NCBI GenBank assembly: GCA_900074745.1
Contig: LT598468.1
Location: 806,001 to 870,000, forward strand
Source: Lachancea mirantina
Taxonomy: Eukaryota; Ascomycota; Saccharomycetes; Saccharomycetales; Saccharomycetaceae
Direction: 5' to 3'
DNA length: 64,000 nucleotides
The translations under genes and the position numbers were made by a program. The notes under the pieces are model-generated. The model was not told the origin of the DNA and made no database searches. It saw nothing but the letters and a program-made list of their open reading frames with translations. This document shows, one piece after another, positions 28,229 to 39,125 of this stretch (positions are counted from its first letter, which is position 1; every line of letters starts with the position of its first letter).

Positions 28229-28789
28229 TTACGGCCTTCTGGTGGCTGTTTTCCGGCATTTGTCACTGCAGAACCATTTCTCGTTACCTTTGGGAGGTTT
28301 CGTGATACCAACACACTCGTAATGAAACCATTCCGTCGGACAATTGTCGTTATCGCATGCGATCATGGGACCATACGAAACGTCCCGACAGAAACAGTAT
28401 ACCGATTCCTCCTGTCTGCGTAGCCGTAAATTGATTTTGATTTTAAGTGGATTGGTCGCGACGGGCTCGTGCACGACCAGATTCTCCGCAGCACGCTTTG
28501 GGTTCTTGCTGCTCTTGGTACGCACTTCTACCGCAGCTTGACGGGCCTCTTGACGCGCTTTTATCGCAGAAAAAGCTTTCATATCTTCGATACGCGCTTG
28601 CAATTGCGTTCTGTGCTGTGCAATCAGTTGTTCGATGTGTTGAGCCTCTTTGAGAGCTTCTTGATCGTCAAACTCCCGAGACTCGTCCTGTCGCAGTTCC
28701 AGACCTTGAATCGTCCAGAGACTTCGTATCACGTCGCATGGCAGATGGTCGAGTACGTCAAGAAAGCTGTAGCGCACATCGGTCTCCAT
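28229..28789 (-). CDS. YNG1: Yng1, PHD-finger subunit of the NuA3 histone acetyltransferase
   Basis: 186 residues (S. cerevisiae 219). An N-terminal ING domain ([20 protein letters not shown]) is followed by a coiled central part and a C-terminal PHD finger with C4HC3 ligands ([39 protein letters not shown]). The PHD reads H3K4 trimethylation and brings NuA3 to promoters for H3K14 acetylation. It is convergent with RPL3, as YOR064C is. Confidence 0.93.
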   Translation of the reverse strand: METDVRYSFLDVLDHLPCDVIRSLWTIQGLELRQDESREFDDQEALKEAQHIEQLIAQHRTQLQARIEDMKAFSAIKARQEARQAAVEVRTKSSKNPKRAAENLVVHEPVATNPLKIKINLRLRRQEESVYCFCRDVSYGPMIACDNDNCPTEWFHYECVGITKPPKGNEKWFCSDKCRKTATRRP

Positions 28790-29114
28790 GTAAGCTGGCT
28801 TGGTGCTGATGAATTGGTGCCAAAAGCTTGTTTAAAGGTTCCTGATCTGTCTGTAGCTCTCGAGATGGCACGTATACAATGATAAACATCCGGATGCTCC
28901 GATACGAAAACTCAAACGGCTACCCGATATCGTACAAAAGCATATACCCACTTCTTACCCAATTGCCTCTGATATAGAAGGAACAGTCTGGTCGATCGAC
29001 GGCTAAGTCCTTCCAGGTCCGTAACCATCCTCTAAGTTATTCTTCCAGCAATTGGTTTACTTATTCAATTTATAAAACGTGTATAGAGCATGTATAAACG
29101 GTGCCTTTTGCGCA
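28790..29114. other. spacer between YNG1 and the Old Yellow Enzyme gene
   Basis: About 325 bp between the YNG1 start and the OYE stop. It holds another copy of the CCGATACGAA decamer (near 28897) seen twice near 26121 and 26173. No gene is seen. Confidence 0.5.
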
Positions 29115-30873
<1,759 letters not shown>

Positions 30874-31860
30874 ATGTTTAGCTGTATCAAGAGCGCTTCC
30901 AAGCGTGTGAATATGGTATGTGAAAGCCGTGGAGAGAAGAGGGGGAAAAATGGGCCAAGCTTTGTACTAACAACGGATTAGAGATCGATTTCGAGCGCGA
31001 GTGCGTCCGGTCGCGGATCGTCGTCGTGGGCGGGGAAAATGGGTGTTTTTGGAGCCGTTTCGGGCGTTTTGGGAGGTTCTGCGTTGCTGTACGCGGATTC
31101 CATGACTGCGGAAGCTATGACCGCTGCGGAACACGGTCTGCACGCGCCGTCGTTCGCGTGGTCTCACAACGGTCCCTTTGAGACGTTTGACCACGCGTCC
31201 ATCAGGAGAGGCTACCAAGTGTACCGTGAAGTTTGTGCGGCGTGCCATTCCTTGGACAGAATCGCGTGGAGAACCATGGTCGGTGTGTCGCACACCAACG
31301 CAGAAGTACGTGCCATGGCCGAGGAGTTCGAGTACGACGACGAGCCCGACGACCAAGGCAACCCCAGAAAGAGACCCGGTAAACTTGCCGACTACATCCC
31401 TGGTCCTTACCCCAACGAACAAGCCGCCAGGGCCGCCAACCAAGGCGCGCTGCCCCCAGATTTGTCTTTGATCGTCAAGGCCAGACACGGCGCTTCCGAT
31501 TACATTTTCGCGTTGCTGACCGGTTACCCAGAGGAGCCACCGGCAGGTGTGGTTCTCCCACCGGGATCCAACTACAACCCTTACTTCCCTGGTGGATCTA
31601 TTGCCATGGCCAGAGTGTTGTTCGACGACTTGGTCGAATACGAAGACGGTACTCCTGCTACGACTTCCCAGATGGCTAAAGACGTGACCACGTTTTTGGC
31701 CTGGTGTTCTGAACCCGAGCACGACGAAAGAAAAAGACTTGGTATCAAAGCGATCATCGTGCTTTCGTCGTTGTACTTGTTGTCCGTGTGGGTCAAGAAA
31801 TTCAAGTGGGCCGGTATCAAATCCAGAAAATTCGTATTCAACCCTCCAACCAAGAAATAG
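30874..31860 (+). CDS. CYT1: cytochrome c1 of respiratory complex III, spliced
   Basis: Exons 30874-30915 and 30982-31860 join to 306 residues (S. cerevisiae 309). Exon 1 encodes 14 residues of a basic, Ser-rich mitochondrial presequence; exon 2 continues it (RSISSASASGR) and then a hydrophobic intermembrane-sorting segment. The mature part carries the heme motif CAACH (Cys99, Cys102, His103), a YDDEPDDQGNPRKRPGKL hinge region and a C-terminal membrane anchor (AIIVLSSLYLLSVWVKKFKW). The ATG at 31039 would lose most of the targeting sequence, so the spliced start is preferred. Cytochrome c1 passes electrons to cytochrome c. The position matches YOR065W. Confidence 0.96.
30916..30981 (+). other. 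CYT1 spliceosomal intron
   Basis: 66 nt, phase 0. Donor GTATGT, perfect branch TACTAAC at 30965-30971, acceptor TTAG ending at 30981. Splicing joins two halves of the presequence in frame. S. cerevisiae CYT1 has no intron. Confidence 0.93.
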
Positions 31861-32224
31861 GCAACTTGGAAGGGTCGAGATTAGAGAGAAAAAAAAATCA
31901 GCCCACCAGCGACGACCATTGCAGATACGCGGGGACCAAGTTTATTAATATATTCCCAAGTTTTCCACACCACCGGGCGCCGTCAAGCATGTCTCCAGAA
32001 TGACCAATTTTGATTTTTTTTATCCATGTTTATTTATTAGTAGACGCTGGCGGCGGAGGCGGCGAGGATCTAGAGGATCACGAACCGACATTTATTCATA
32101 TACCTATTATATATTATTCAAAAACAGATTAGCGAGACGTAAATGGTTCGGTTTCCAATCGCGATACTGAGTACTCAACGAGCAGCGTCAGTATCGATCC
32201 ATGCGACAGAACAATTAGGTAGCC
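31861..32224. other. spacer between CYT1 and the hAT relic
   Basis: About 365 bp. It is the CYT1 3' region, followed by AT-rich sequence that may include the end of the transposon. No clear terminal repeat can be fixed here. Confidence 0.5.
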
Positions 32225-32851
32225 TTATTTGATCTTTTGATAGGCGCACGCGAGTTTTTTTGTCAGTTTCGGCCTGTTCTCTAGGCTTGGCATATGATTA
32301 GGTGTACCACTTCCGTCGCTTGCATTGCTAGGTTCCATGAATTCGTTATTCGCTGAGCGGTTGTCCTCCCCAGCATGATCCAGGTCCCCACTAGAATGTC
32401 TTCTGTAACACGCGTATCTGAGCTCAAATTGAAACATTTCAATCGACTGCCGATACCATTGTGCTTCTGGGATTCGCGCTTGCCCGCGAAAATCTACTGT
32501 CGCTCTCTTGCGCGCGGAAATGCACCTTTCTACATCGGCAGTCGATAACTTGGTATTGTAGGAGGGAAGGGCAGGGAAACGGGCTTGATCTTTCAACCAT
32601 AATCCCAGTAAGGCTCGTCTTTTCATTTTGAGCAGTACTGTCGTCACTCCTGGCACATCGAAGTATGGAGTCGTTATCTCCATAAAGCTGCCTTTTCTGT
32701 TTCTGCTATAGCTAACTTTTGAAGCCGTTGCCTTTTTGACAAGACTGCTTTCATTTGTGACGACTGCATCTTTGAATGGTTTCTCCAAAGCTCTGTTCAA
32801 CCGATCCGCCTTAAGATTCGGTAAGATGAGCGACCCAATACCCGGGCTCAT
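32225..32851 (-). pseudogene. C-terminal hAT transposase fragment, still open
   Basis: A 208-residue open frame from an internal ATG at 32851. Its middle part matches the hAT C-terminal dimerisation domain: an aromatic-rich WLK...RFPALP motif, then a short helix with DVER, as in hAT proteins (VER is the hallmark). The start is not a natural one, because the reading frame is a surviving piece of a longer broken gene. It could persist by chance or be newly transcribed. Confidence 0.7.
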
Positions 32852-34279
32852 TTTAAGCAATCGTCCTGTGCTTTTCAAACTTAGGACGCGAGCTCAAAAA
32901 AGCCGAGAATCTGGTCCTAAGAATCCTTTGATGGCAAACATGACAGGTTAAGTCCGAGATTTTCAATAACTGGATGTCATCCGAGCCGCCTGGAAAATTC
33001 TCAACAAGTCGTCATAATATTGACTTAGATGCATGTAGTGTTCAATTCCATTGATGAGAGAGCTGATAGTCTCACCCTGTAGCAGCATCGTTAATCTTTG
33101 AGAATGCGCATCAAACATACAAAAGGGTGACAATTTCAACTTCTTTCTGTTCATAACAAAATTCAAGCACTGATCTGGCGCAAGCTGATACTCATGGTCA
33201 AATCAGCCAAGACCCTGTCCAACACATGATTCACACACCTAGCCTTGACAACGCGCCTCACACCGCAAATGCTATATCCTAGCTCAAGAGCCGAGTCGAG
33301 TTTCTCAAGCATCGAGATATTATTCGACCATCCAAGGTAATGCTACTAACTTTGGGTCTAATAGCACACTTGGACAAGCATGCTAATAAGATGGCTTTCA
33401 AGCCATCACCTGTGTGTTGCAGTTTCCGCAACTTTTCACGTCAACTTTCTCCAGGTGTGAGTTCCGATTCAGGTTGCGACAGAAGGAAATCAAGACGGCT
33501 AGGTAGCTTTTTTGGCTAGATCATGTCCACATGTCAATCAAGATGTTGAAATTTGAAGAATTACGCATAGTTCGTCTCAACTGCTTGTTGAACTCAATTT
33601 CATAGTCTCTCCAAAGCCACAAGTCCTTTTTTTGAACGACATGAAACCTTCAATGAAAACATCTAATTGACTGGGCCCTGGCACATTGTGCGACAGGAAT
33701 TGGCGAAATCTCTTAGTAAAAGCGGACGGCCCCTTGTAACTCGAAGAAACAGACGGGAAAGCTTCGAGAGTTCTTTGGTTGTATCGCGAACCTACCCGGT
33801 ACAGCTCATCATGAGCTTTATGTTGCCGCCTCAAATGTCTTGCTTATTGGCATCATTTAGATTTGAAATAAGAGAACGTCTGCTGAACAGATTCAATGAC
33901 ACCTTCCGAAACTAAAACCAAGCCTTCTTTCAAAAAAACGACTCAGAAGCTGCGGACGCACCTTCTTTTGTCCCTTTCGAGAGCTGGTTTGACCCTCTAA
34001 GTCACTGGTATCATCAATAGATTCACCAGAGCTGCTGTAATGATGATAGTTGCGACGTTGGAGAACTGTGGCGTGCCTTCTTTCTTGAACTGGCTGGCAT
34101 AGTCCGATTGTAAGCGGGTAGCGGATCAGCTGGCTAATAGTTGCCGTTCCGATTCCTGGAAGAGTGCGACCGGACATTTCATGAGATGCAGTTGGCTCTT
34201 CTGGCCGTCTGTTGACACCGATCGAGAAACCTCGTTCAGCAGGGCAAACGTCAACCGCGATTGCAAGTAACACACGGTC
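32225..34279 (-). mobile_element. degenerate hAT-family DNA transposon (transposase relic)
   Basis: Read on the minus strand, pieces of a hAT transposase appear in the right order but in different frames. Near 33535-33470: DMWT, an in-frame stop, then SSQKSYLAVLISFC, the block holding the first catalytic Asp. Near 33408-33320: ILLACLSKCAIRPKVSSITLDG, then, after a one-base shift, SNNISMLEKL and RCVNHVLDRVLADL, the block with the second Asp and the conserved C/H region. At 32225-32851: the C-terminal dimerisation block with WLKDQARFPALP and ADVERCIS. A basic N-terminal part spans about 34279-33893. At least three frame changes or stops separate the blocks, so it is inactive. Related hAT elements (Rover/Roamer types) are reported from Lachancea and other Saccharomycetaceae. 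The ends are not certain: CGATCCATGCGAC at 32195-32207 and GTCGATGGATCG at 34335-34346 are a weak inverted pair. Confidence 0.8.
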
Positions 34280-34562
34280 GAAGGAAAGAATGCAAAAGAG
34301 ACCTGTAAGTACTCTTACTATTGATATATACGTGGTCGATGGATCGTCCTTCTAAAGATGCGGGATTCGAAACCCGAGCACTTTTTACGGTCGGATTCGT
34401 CGCGAGTGCTAATACTCGAAATCAACTCATCGTCATGAACGGAACACCCCTAAAACTGCTCAGGTTCTGAAACACGTACACAATGACAGTCACGGCCGGG
34501 TAACACAGGGACAAACCGGAACAACAGACAGACGGGAACTTCGAGAACTTGAACAACACCAC

Positions 34563-34606
34563 AACGCAGTAACAACGCCGTAACAACACCGTAGCAACAT
34601 CGTAAC
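34563..34606. repeat. 4 x 11-bp tandem repeat, unit AACRYCGTAAC
   Basis: Four contiguous 11-bp units: AACGCAGTAAC, AACGCCGTAAC, AACACCGTAGC, AACATCGTAAC. A further looser copy follows (ending CAGTAAC). The unit is close to one DNA helical turn. It lies about 460-505 bp upstream of ECM4. Confidence 0.7.
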
Positions 34607-34943
34607 ATCAAGACAGTAACATCGGCACAGAAACAAACTGCTCACAGTTTGCTCGTAAACACGCACCCTTGTCGCCGACCCGTTTCGCCGACTTCTCGCC
34701 TCAGCACCGAGACTTCTTGCAATGCTCACCAGCACTATGCTGTCTCTGTACGCTGTTCGTGACTAGTTTCTCTCTCTGTCTGTGCTGTTTTCTGTCTGAA
34801 GCGCACTTCATCAACATCACCATCTGGACTGAAAAGAGTCTGCCCCAGACGAAAATAAGGGTTCCATGTCTCAGAAACAACAACGCCGAAACCGGGTTAC
34901 ACCCCATGTAGCAATCCGAACCTTAGACTACGTTAGCAATCCT

Positions 34944-34980
34944 TTAGTAAGAGGTCGTAACAACGCACTACGCTTAGTAA
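34944..34980. promoter_or_regulatory. two Yap1-type sites (TTAGTAA) upstream of ECM4
   Basis: TTAGTAA at 34944-34950 and again at 34974-34980, exactly 30 bp apart. This is the reverse complement of TTACTAA, the main Yap1 response element. They lie 88-124 bp upstream of the ECM4 ATG. Control of a glutathione transferase by the oxidative-stress factor Yap1 is what would be expected. Confidence 0.65.
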
Positions 34981-35067
34981 CGAGGAGGCACAGCGCAGTA
35001 TAAATAGGAACTCTCAGTGGAAGCAGTGGGTCAGCAACAACAACAAGTCGACCAACCATCAACTACA

Positions 35068-36162
35068 ATGCCCAACCCCGAACAGTGGGCAGACCCCAAG
35101 AACGGTGCTTTCAAAAGACAAGTGTCTGCGTTCCGCGAGACGATCTCGCCGCAACACCCAGTGTTCAAACCGGCCAAGAACCGGTACTGGCTTTACGTGT
35201 CGCTAGCGTGTCCCTGGGCGCACCGAACGCTGATCACACGGGCCCTCAAGGGCTTGACCGCGGTGATCGGTGTTTCCGTAGTACACTGGCACATGGATCC
35301 AAAGGGTTGGAAGTTTTTGCCCACGGAGACAGGTGCCGACGAAGAGCGAGACCGTTGCTTTGAACCCGCTGGAGGAGTCGTGTGTGCGCCGCAGTCGCAC
35401 TCCGCCGTGGGGATCACCGGTGAATCGGCGCGTTTGGGCGTCGACGGCACCATTGACCATAATTACCAGTTCACGCGGATCAGCGAACTCTACTACAAGG
35501 CAGACCCAAACTACGCGGCACGGTTCACCGTGCCCGTGCTGTGGGACTTGGAAACGCAGACCATTGTGAACAACGAGAGCTCCGAAATCATCCGGATCCT
35601 CAACAGCGGCGTGTTCGACGAGTTTGCAGACCGCCAGGTACCTCGCATAGACCTCGTACCCAAATCTCTGGAACGCGAGATCGACGAGATCAACCAGTGG
35701 GTGTACGACGCCATCAACAATGGCGTCTACAAGGCCGGGTTCGCGGAAAGCCAGCAAGTTTACGAGCACGAGGTCGCCAATGTCTTCACGCATTTGGGAA
35801 AACTGGACAAGTTGCTTGGGGACAAGTACGAGCAGCTGGTGACCAAGCACGGCGCTGACGCGGCGCTGTCGAAATTGTTCCTCGTCGGCGACCAACTCAC
35901 AGAGGCAGACGTGCGCCTGTACCCAACGATCGTGCGGTTCGACCCCGTCTACGTGCAGCATTTCAAGTGCAACATCACCACGATTCGTCACGGGTACAAG
36001 TATTTGGACCTATGGCTGCGTAACATCTACTGGAACAATCGTGCGTTCCACGCGACGACCAGTTTCGACCATATCAAGTTGCACTACACCAAGAGCCATC
36101 CACGCGTCAATCCGCTTGGAATCACGCCATTGGGACCCAAACCCGACATTTTGCCGCTTTGA
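35068..36162 (+). CDS. ECM4: Ecm4/Gto2 omega-class glutathione transferase
   Basis: 364 residues from the ATG at 35068 (S. cerevisiae Ecm4 370). The upstream in-frame codons from 35017 are rejected because they start at GTG and lie only about 10 bp after the TATA box. It has the xi/omega-class layout: thioredoxin-fold N-terminus with catalytic Cys48 in SLACPWAHRTL, then the helical domain with NNESSEIIRIL, GDQLTEADVRL and the conserved end NPLGITPLGPKPDI. The family acts as glutathione-dependent thioltransferase and glutathionyl-quinone reductase. Position before the MSA1/2 gene matches YKR076W-YKR077W. Confidence 0.96.
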   Translation: MPNPEQWADPKNGAFKRQVSAFRETISPQHPVFKPAKNRYWLYVSLACPWAHRTLITRALKGLTAVIGVSVVHWHMDPKGWKFLPTETGADEERDRCFEPAGGVVCAPQSHSAVGITGESARLGVDGTIDHNYQFTRISELYYKADPNYAARFTVPVLWDLETQTIVNNESSEIIRILNSGVFDEFADRQVPRIDLVPKSLEREIDEINQWVYDAINNGVYKAGFAESQQVYEHEVANVFTHLGKLDKLLGDKYEQLVTKHGADAALSKLFLVGDQLTEADVRLYPTIVRFDPVYVQHFKCNITTIRHGYKYLDLWLRNIYWNNRAFHATTSFDHIKLHYTKSHPRVNPLGITPLGPKPDILPL

Positions 36163-37601
36163 GGTGCCAGCGGCGTGCCAGCGGCGTACCAGCGCTAGCA
36201 GTCCAGATTGATCACTTGTTCGTTCATAGCTTTAGTTGTAAAATGTATTGGGTGTTGAACTCCGTGATGTGCCTCGTGAAGTTACCGTCAACGAGAGATG
36301 GCGAAAAGACCACTTCGTTCACCGGTCGTGCCCGCGATGACCGACCGTTGGGCAGCACCACGGTCATCGTTGGGTTCCGATCCATCGCTCCCAGGTAAGT
36401 CGAGTCTTCATGGTTATTCTGTCTTCGCGGTCACGTGACTACCAATCATGACACCCACTGAATGCCGGTGTAAGCTCCTCGCGCGCGGTCCTGACTTGGC
36501 CGGATTCGTTCAAATGACGCTGTCTGAATTTGGAGTCCCTAGCCAGACCTTCAACCGAGAGGCACTGATTTTCGCGGAATTACAGAAAAATGTCCTCTTT
36601 GATGCGAAAATGGCTTTTCCATTTAGATTTTGCACCCAGCTGTGGTTCAATTGGGTGACATGGCTGCTTGAATTTTTGATTGAATTACTCAGTTGCTTGA
36701 ATGCTCGCCAGTCGAATGCATCGAGCCGTCAAACCAATAATCTTCGTTCCTTGAGAGATTTTCGTTTGCTGAAACGTTGCATTCCCTGCGTGTATGCGTT
36801 GCAGAACACAACCTCTCGGGACTTTCCGTAAAACTTGAAATCTTTTCAAAATACTTGTCCTTGTCTGATGTCCAAATTATGATGCGCCTTCTCGCGGTCT
36901 TGCCATGAACGTAAAAGGCGTACGAAGAAAACAATATGTCCATTGTCTCCTGACCACCCAACCGCATATGGCCCTCAAAGACCATCGCCGTAGTGTTCAG
37001 CTAGAGTTCAATGACTTCCCATGCTAAAGGCTTCAGCAGGCGGAACTCACGTGACCGTCGCACCAGTTTGGACAAACGTGACATCGACGAAACGCCCCAG
37101 CTTCGATTCCAAGCCCCTTGCATGTGCCTCACTCAGTCCCCGGAGTGTGCTAAATACTTCCACGTCGTAAACCTCCTCCTAAATTCATTTCAAACCAAAT
37201 AAACCGTCGTTCTTGATTTGCTCCGAGTCTCTCATTGTTGGTCCGATTTCCACGAGGTTTTTCAGCAAAATAATAGCCAAATCTGCTACTGCCTCTGGCT
37301 TACATCCCCCACGTCGATCCATCGACCGGCAACGCCTCTCTCTACCTTTTCTTTCCGCGCGTTTCACGGTCAAACCACTACCAACGCGAAAAATGCACGA
37401 ATTTCTTCAGGAAAAAACGCGTTTTACGCGTCAGCGTGAAAAATTTGAATTGCCCTCATCGAGAAGTAACCTCATTTGGAAGCGATATTAGATACCGAAA
37501 AGAGCCCAGCCGGAGTTCGGTAAGGATTTGAAACTCCTTAACGTTTGTCGTCTGCGTAGTAACTGTAACGGTAATCAAGTTAGCAGAGTTACGGATACGC
37601 G
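36163..37601. other. MSA1 upstream region with G1/S elements
   Basis: About 1.4 kb. The distal part has TCACGTG E-boxes (36430, 37048) and non-coding-looking short frames, for example 36448-36831 (+), which I do not recognise. The proximal part has CGCGAAA (SCB-type) at 37385-37391 and ACGCGT (MCB) at 37417-37422 and 37426-37431, 171-217 bp before the MSA1 ATG. MSA1 is a G1-specific transcription co-factor, so SBF/MBF control is sensible. Confidence 0.55.
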
Positions 37602-38987
37602 ATGTCTGAAACGCTACGTAAAAGAGGGAGACCGCCTCTGCGTAAGGATTACAAGGATCCCATGAAAAGTCCCATGGCACATTCTTCCATGCAAATGCAA
37701 AAGATGGGACTTGCGTTCTCGAAGCCGCTTATGAAGGTGAACGCTGCTGGTTATTCGTCCCCGTCGCCGCGTAAACGTCATAGTAATTCGTGGTCAGAGA
37801 GTCCTTTAATAGGGTCTGCCGGACCTACCAAAAACGGACGCTATAGAGGAGTCTTGTTGGCTACGCCTGCCAAACGTGCGAGGACAGACATTTCCTCGTC
37901 ACCGTTGACTCCCTCCGATGAATTGTTTTCGTCTGAATCCCGGAAACGTGAATTGAGAAGCTCTCCTATTGAGTTTGAGACCGATGAGTCGTCGACGAAA
38001 AAAAAGAGCGTCTCCGCCTGGGCCGACCCAACTAGGCCCCTAGAACCCTCTTTTAAATTTTCGCTCTGTGTGGGGCAAGATGGTAAAGCCACAATTGCGA
38101 CTCCAGCGGGCATTGATGGCTCTGCTGACGCAGTACCAGCTGTGAACGATAAAGAGCCTGTAGGACCGACTGCCTCTTTTGACCGAGGAAAAGTACTGGG
38201 ACTTTTGAAGAAAATGAAAAGTACCCGCAGAGACGTCTCGATAATAAATCACACCAGAAACTCTACAGACAGGACTACCCCGTCGATAAAACCCAGCGAA
38301 GTTTTCACGGGATTCATTCCGGTATCGCCGCGACAACACTCAGATTTGCTGCCCATGCCCTCTACCCCTCAAGGTAGCTCTGGATTCCAATTCAAACTCG
38401 GTTTCACTCCCAATGCTGGCATTGACGAAGTGTTAGACGGTTGCACCAAAACTGGAGACACGGAAGCTCCCAAAGAATTTGGCAAAAATCTTTCTCAGGC
38501 GAGTAGCTTCATATTCAAACTGAGTTCCGGAGATCCACTTCTCATGACGGATGAACCCAATGCCGAATATTTCTTGGCCCATCAAATAAATGCACCTGCT
38601 GAAGGTACACACCAACAATTGATGGGCTCCTCACGCAAGCAATATAGCCTTTTCAATTCGCCACCCGCGCCTCCAGGTTTCAACACCAGTTTCTCGAAGC
38701 TGGACGGGCTGGGTTACCGTCAAGCTACTGCCACCTACATGGTTGCAGACTCCAGACCCGTTTCTTCTAGGTTGAGTGTACCATCAACGCCAATTGACCA
38801 GGCCAACGATTACGCTCTTTCGATCCAGTGCACGCCTTTAATTCAGCAAACCATGAACGGGTCGCTTAATCGGCCCATATCAGACGCTTTCGAGCAACGC
38901 CCTCAGCGTACTACAGAACCACCAAAAGCTTGGGATCAAGATGATGCAAGGGTTGCACTTCGGAAGTTGATTGGAGGATCAGAGTGA
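37602..38987 (+). CDS. MSA1: Msa1/Msa2-type G1-specific transcription activator
   Basis: 461 residues (S. cerevisiae Msa1 629). The N-terminus has KRGRPPLRKDYKDPMKSPM, a basic AT-hook-like start conserved in the family. Next come short phospho-SP/TP rich regions (SSPSPRKRHSNSWSESPLIG, TPAKRARTD, SSSPLTPSDELFSSES), a pattern typical of CDK targets. The C-terminus ends with a short helix (ARVALRKLIG). Most of the protein is disordered. Msa1 and Msa2 bind SBF and MBF and tune G1 transcription. This single gene is co-ortholog of YOR066W and YKR077W. Confidence 0.9.
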   Translation: MSETLRKRGRPPLRKDYKDPMKSPMAHSSMQMQKMGLAFSKPLMKVNAAGYSSPSPRKRHSNSWSESPLIGSAGPTKNGRYRGVLLATPAKRARTDISSSPLTPSDELFSSESRKRELRSSPIEFETDESSTKKKSVSAWADPTRPLEPSFKFSLCVGQDGKATIATPAGIDGSADAVPAVNDKEPVGPTASFDRGKVLGLLKKMKSTRRDVSIINHTRNSTDRTTPSIKPSEVFTGFIPVSPRQHSDLLPMPSTPQGSSGFQFKLGFTPNAGIDEVLDGCTKTGDTEAPKEFGKNLSQASSFIFKLSSGDPLLMTDEPNAEYFLAHQINAPAEGTHQQLMGSSRKQYSLFNSPPAPPGFNTSFSKLDGLGYRQATATYMVADSRPVSSRLSVPSTPIDQANDYALSIQCTPLIQQTMNGSLNRPISDAFEQRPQRTTEPPKAWDQDDARVALRKLIGGSE

Positions 38988-39125
38988 ACACGAAGCCCGA
39001 AAAAGTGCACCCCCTCACAGTGACAGTCGCCTGGTGCGGTTGTAGTTTGTAATATTTTCTCCTATTGACAAGTTTTATGATTAAGTAAGTAGCATAGTCC
39101 ATCAATACAGATTGCTTGAACACAT

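Larger units (their letters stand above)
34280..35067. other. ECM4 upstream region
   Basis: About 790 bp between the transposon relic and ECM4. It holds a tandem 11-bp repeat (34563-34606), two Yap1-type sites, and TATAAATA at 34999-35006, 62 bp before the ATG. A tRNA box-B-like palindrome (CGGGATTCGAAACCCG) lies near 34358 but no tRNA folds around it. Confidence 0.5.

Noticed and set aside
33880-33920. TTCCGAAACTAAAA resembling a centromere CDEIII core
   Set aside because: No AT-rich CDEII and no CDEI at the right distance; it lies inside the hAT relic.
34345-34375. CGGGATTCGAAACCCG: tRNA T-arm / box B look-alike
   Set aside because: Loop and stem do not fit a standard T arm, and no acceptor, D or anticodon arms can be found at proper spacing.
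36448-36831. 127-codon plus-strand ORF upstream of MSA1
   Set aside because: No recognisable homolog or domain; Cys/Leu/Phe-rich stretches look like translated noncoding DNA.
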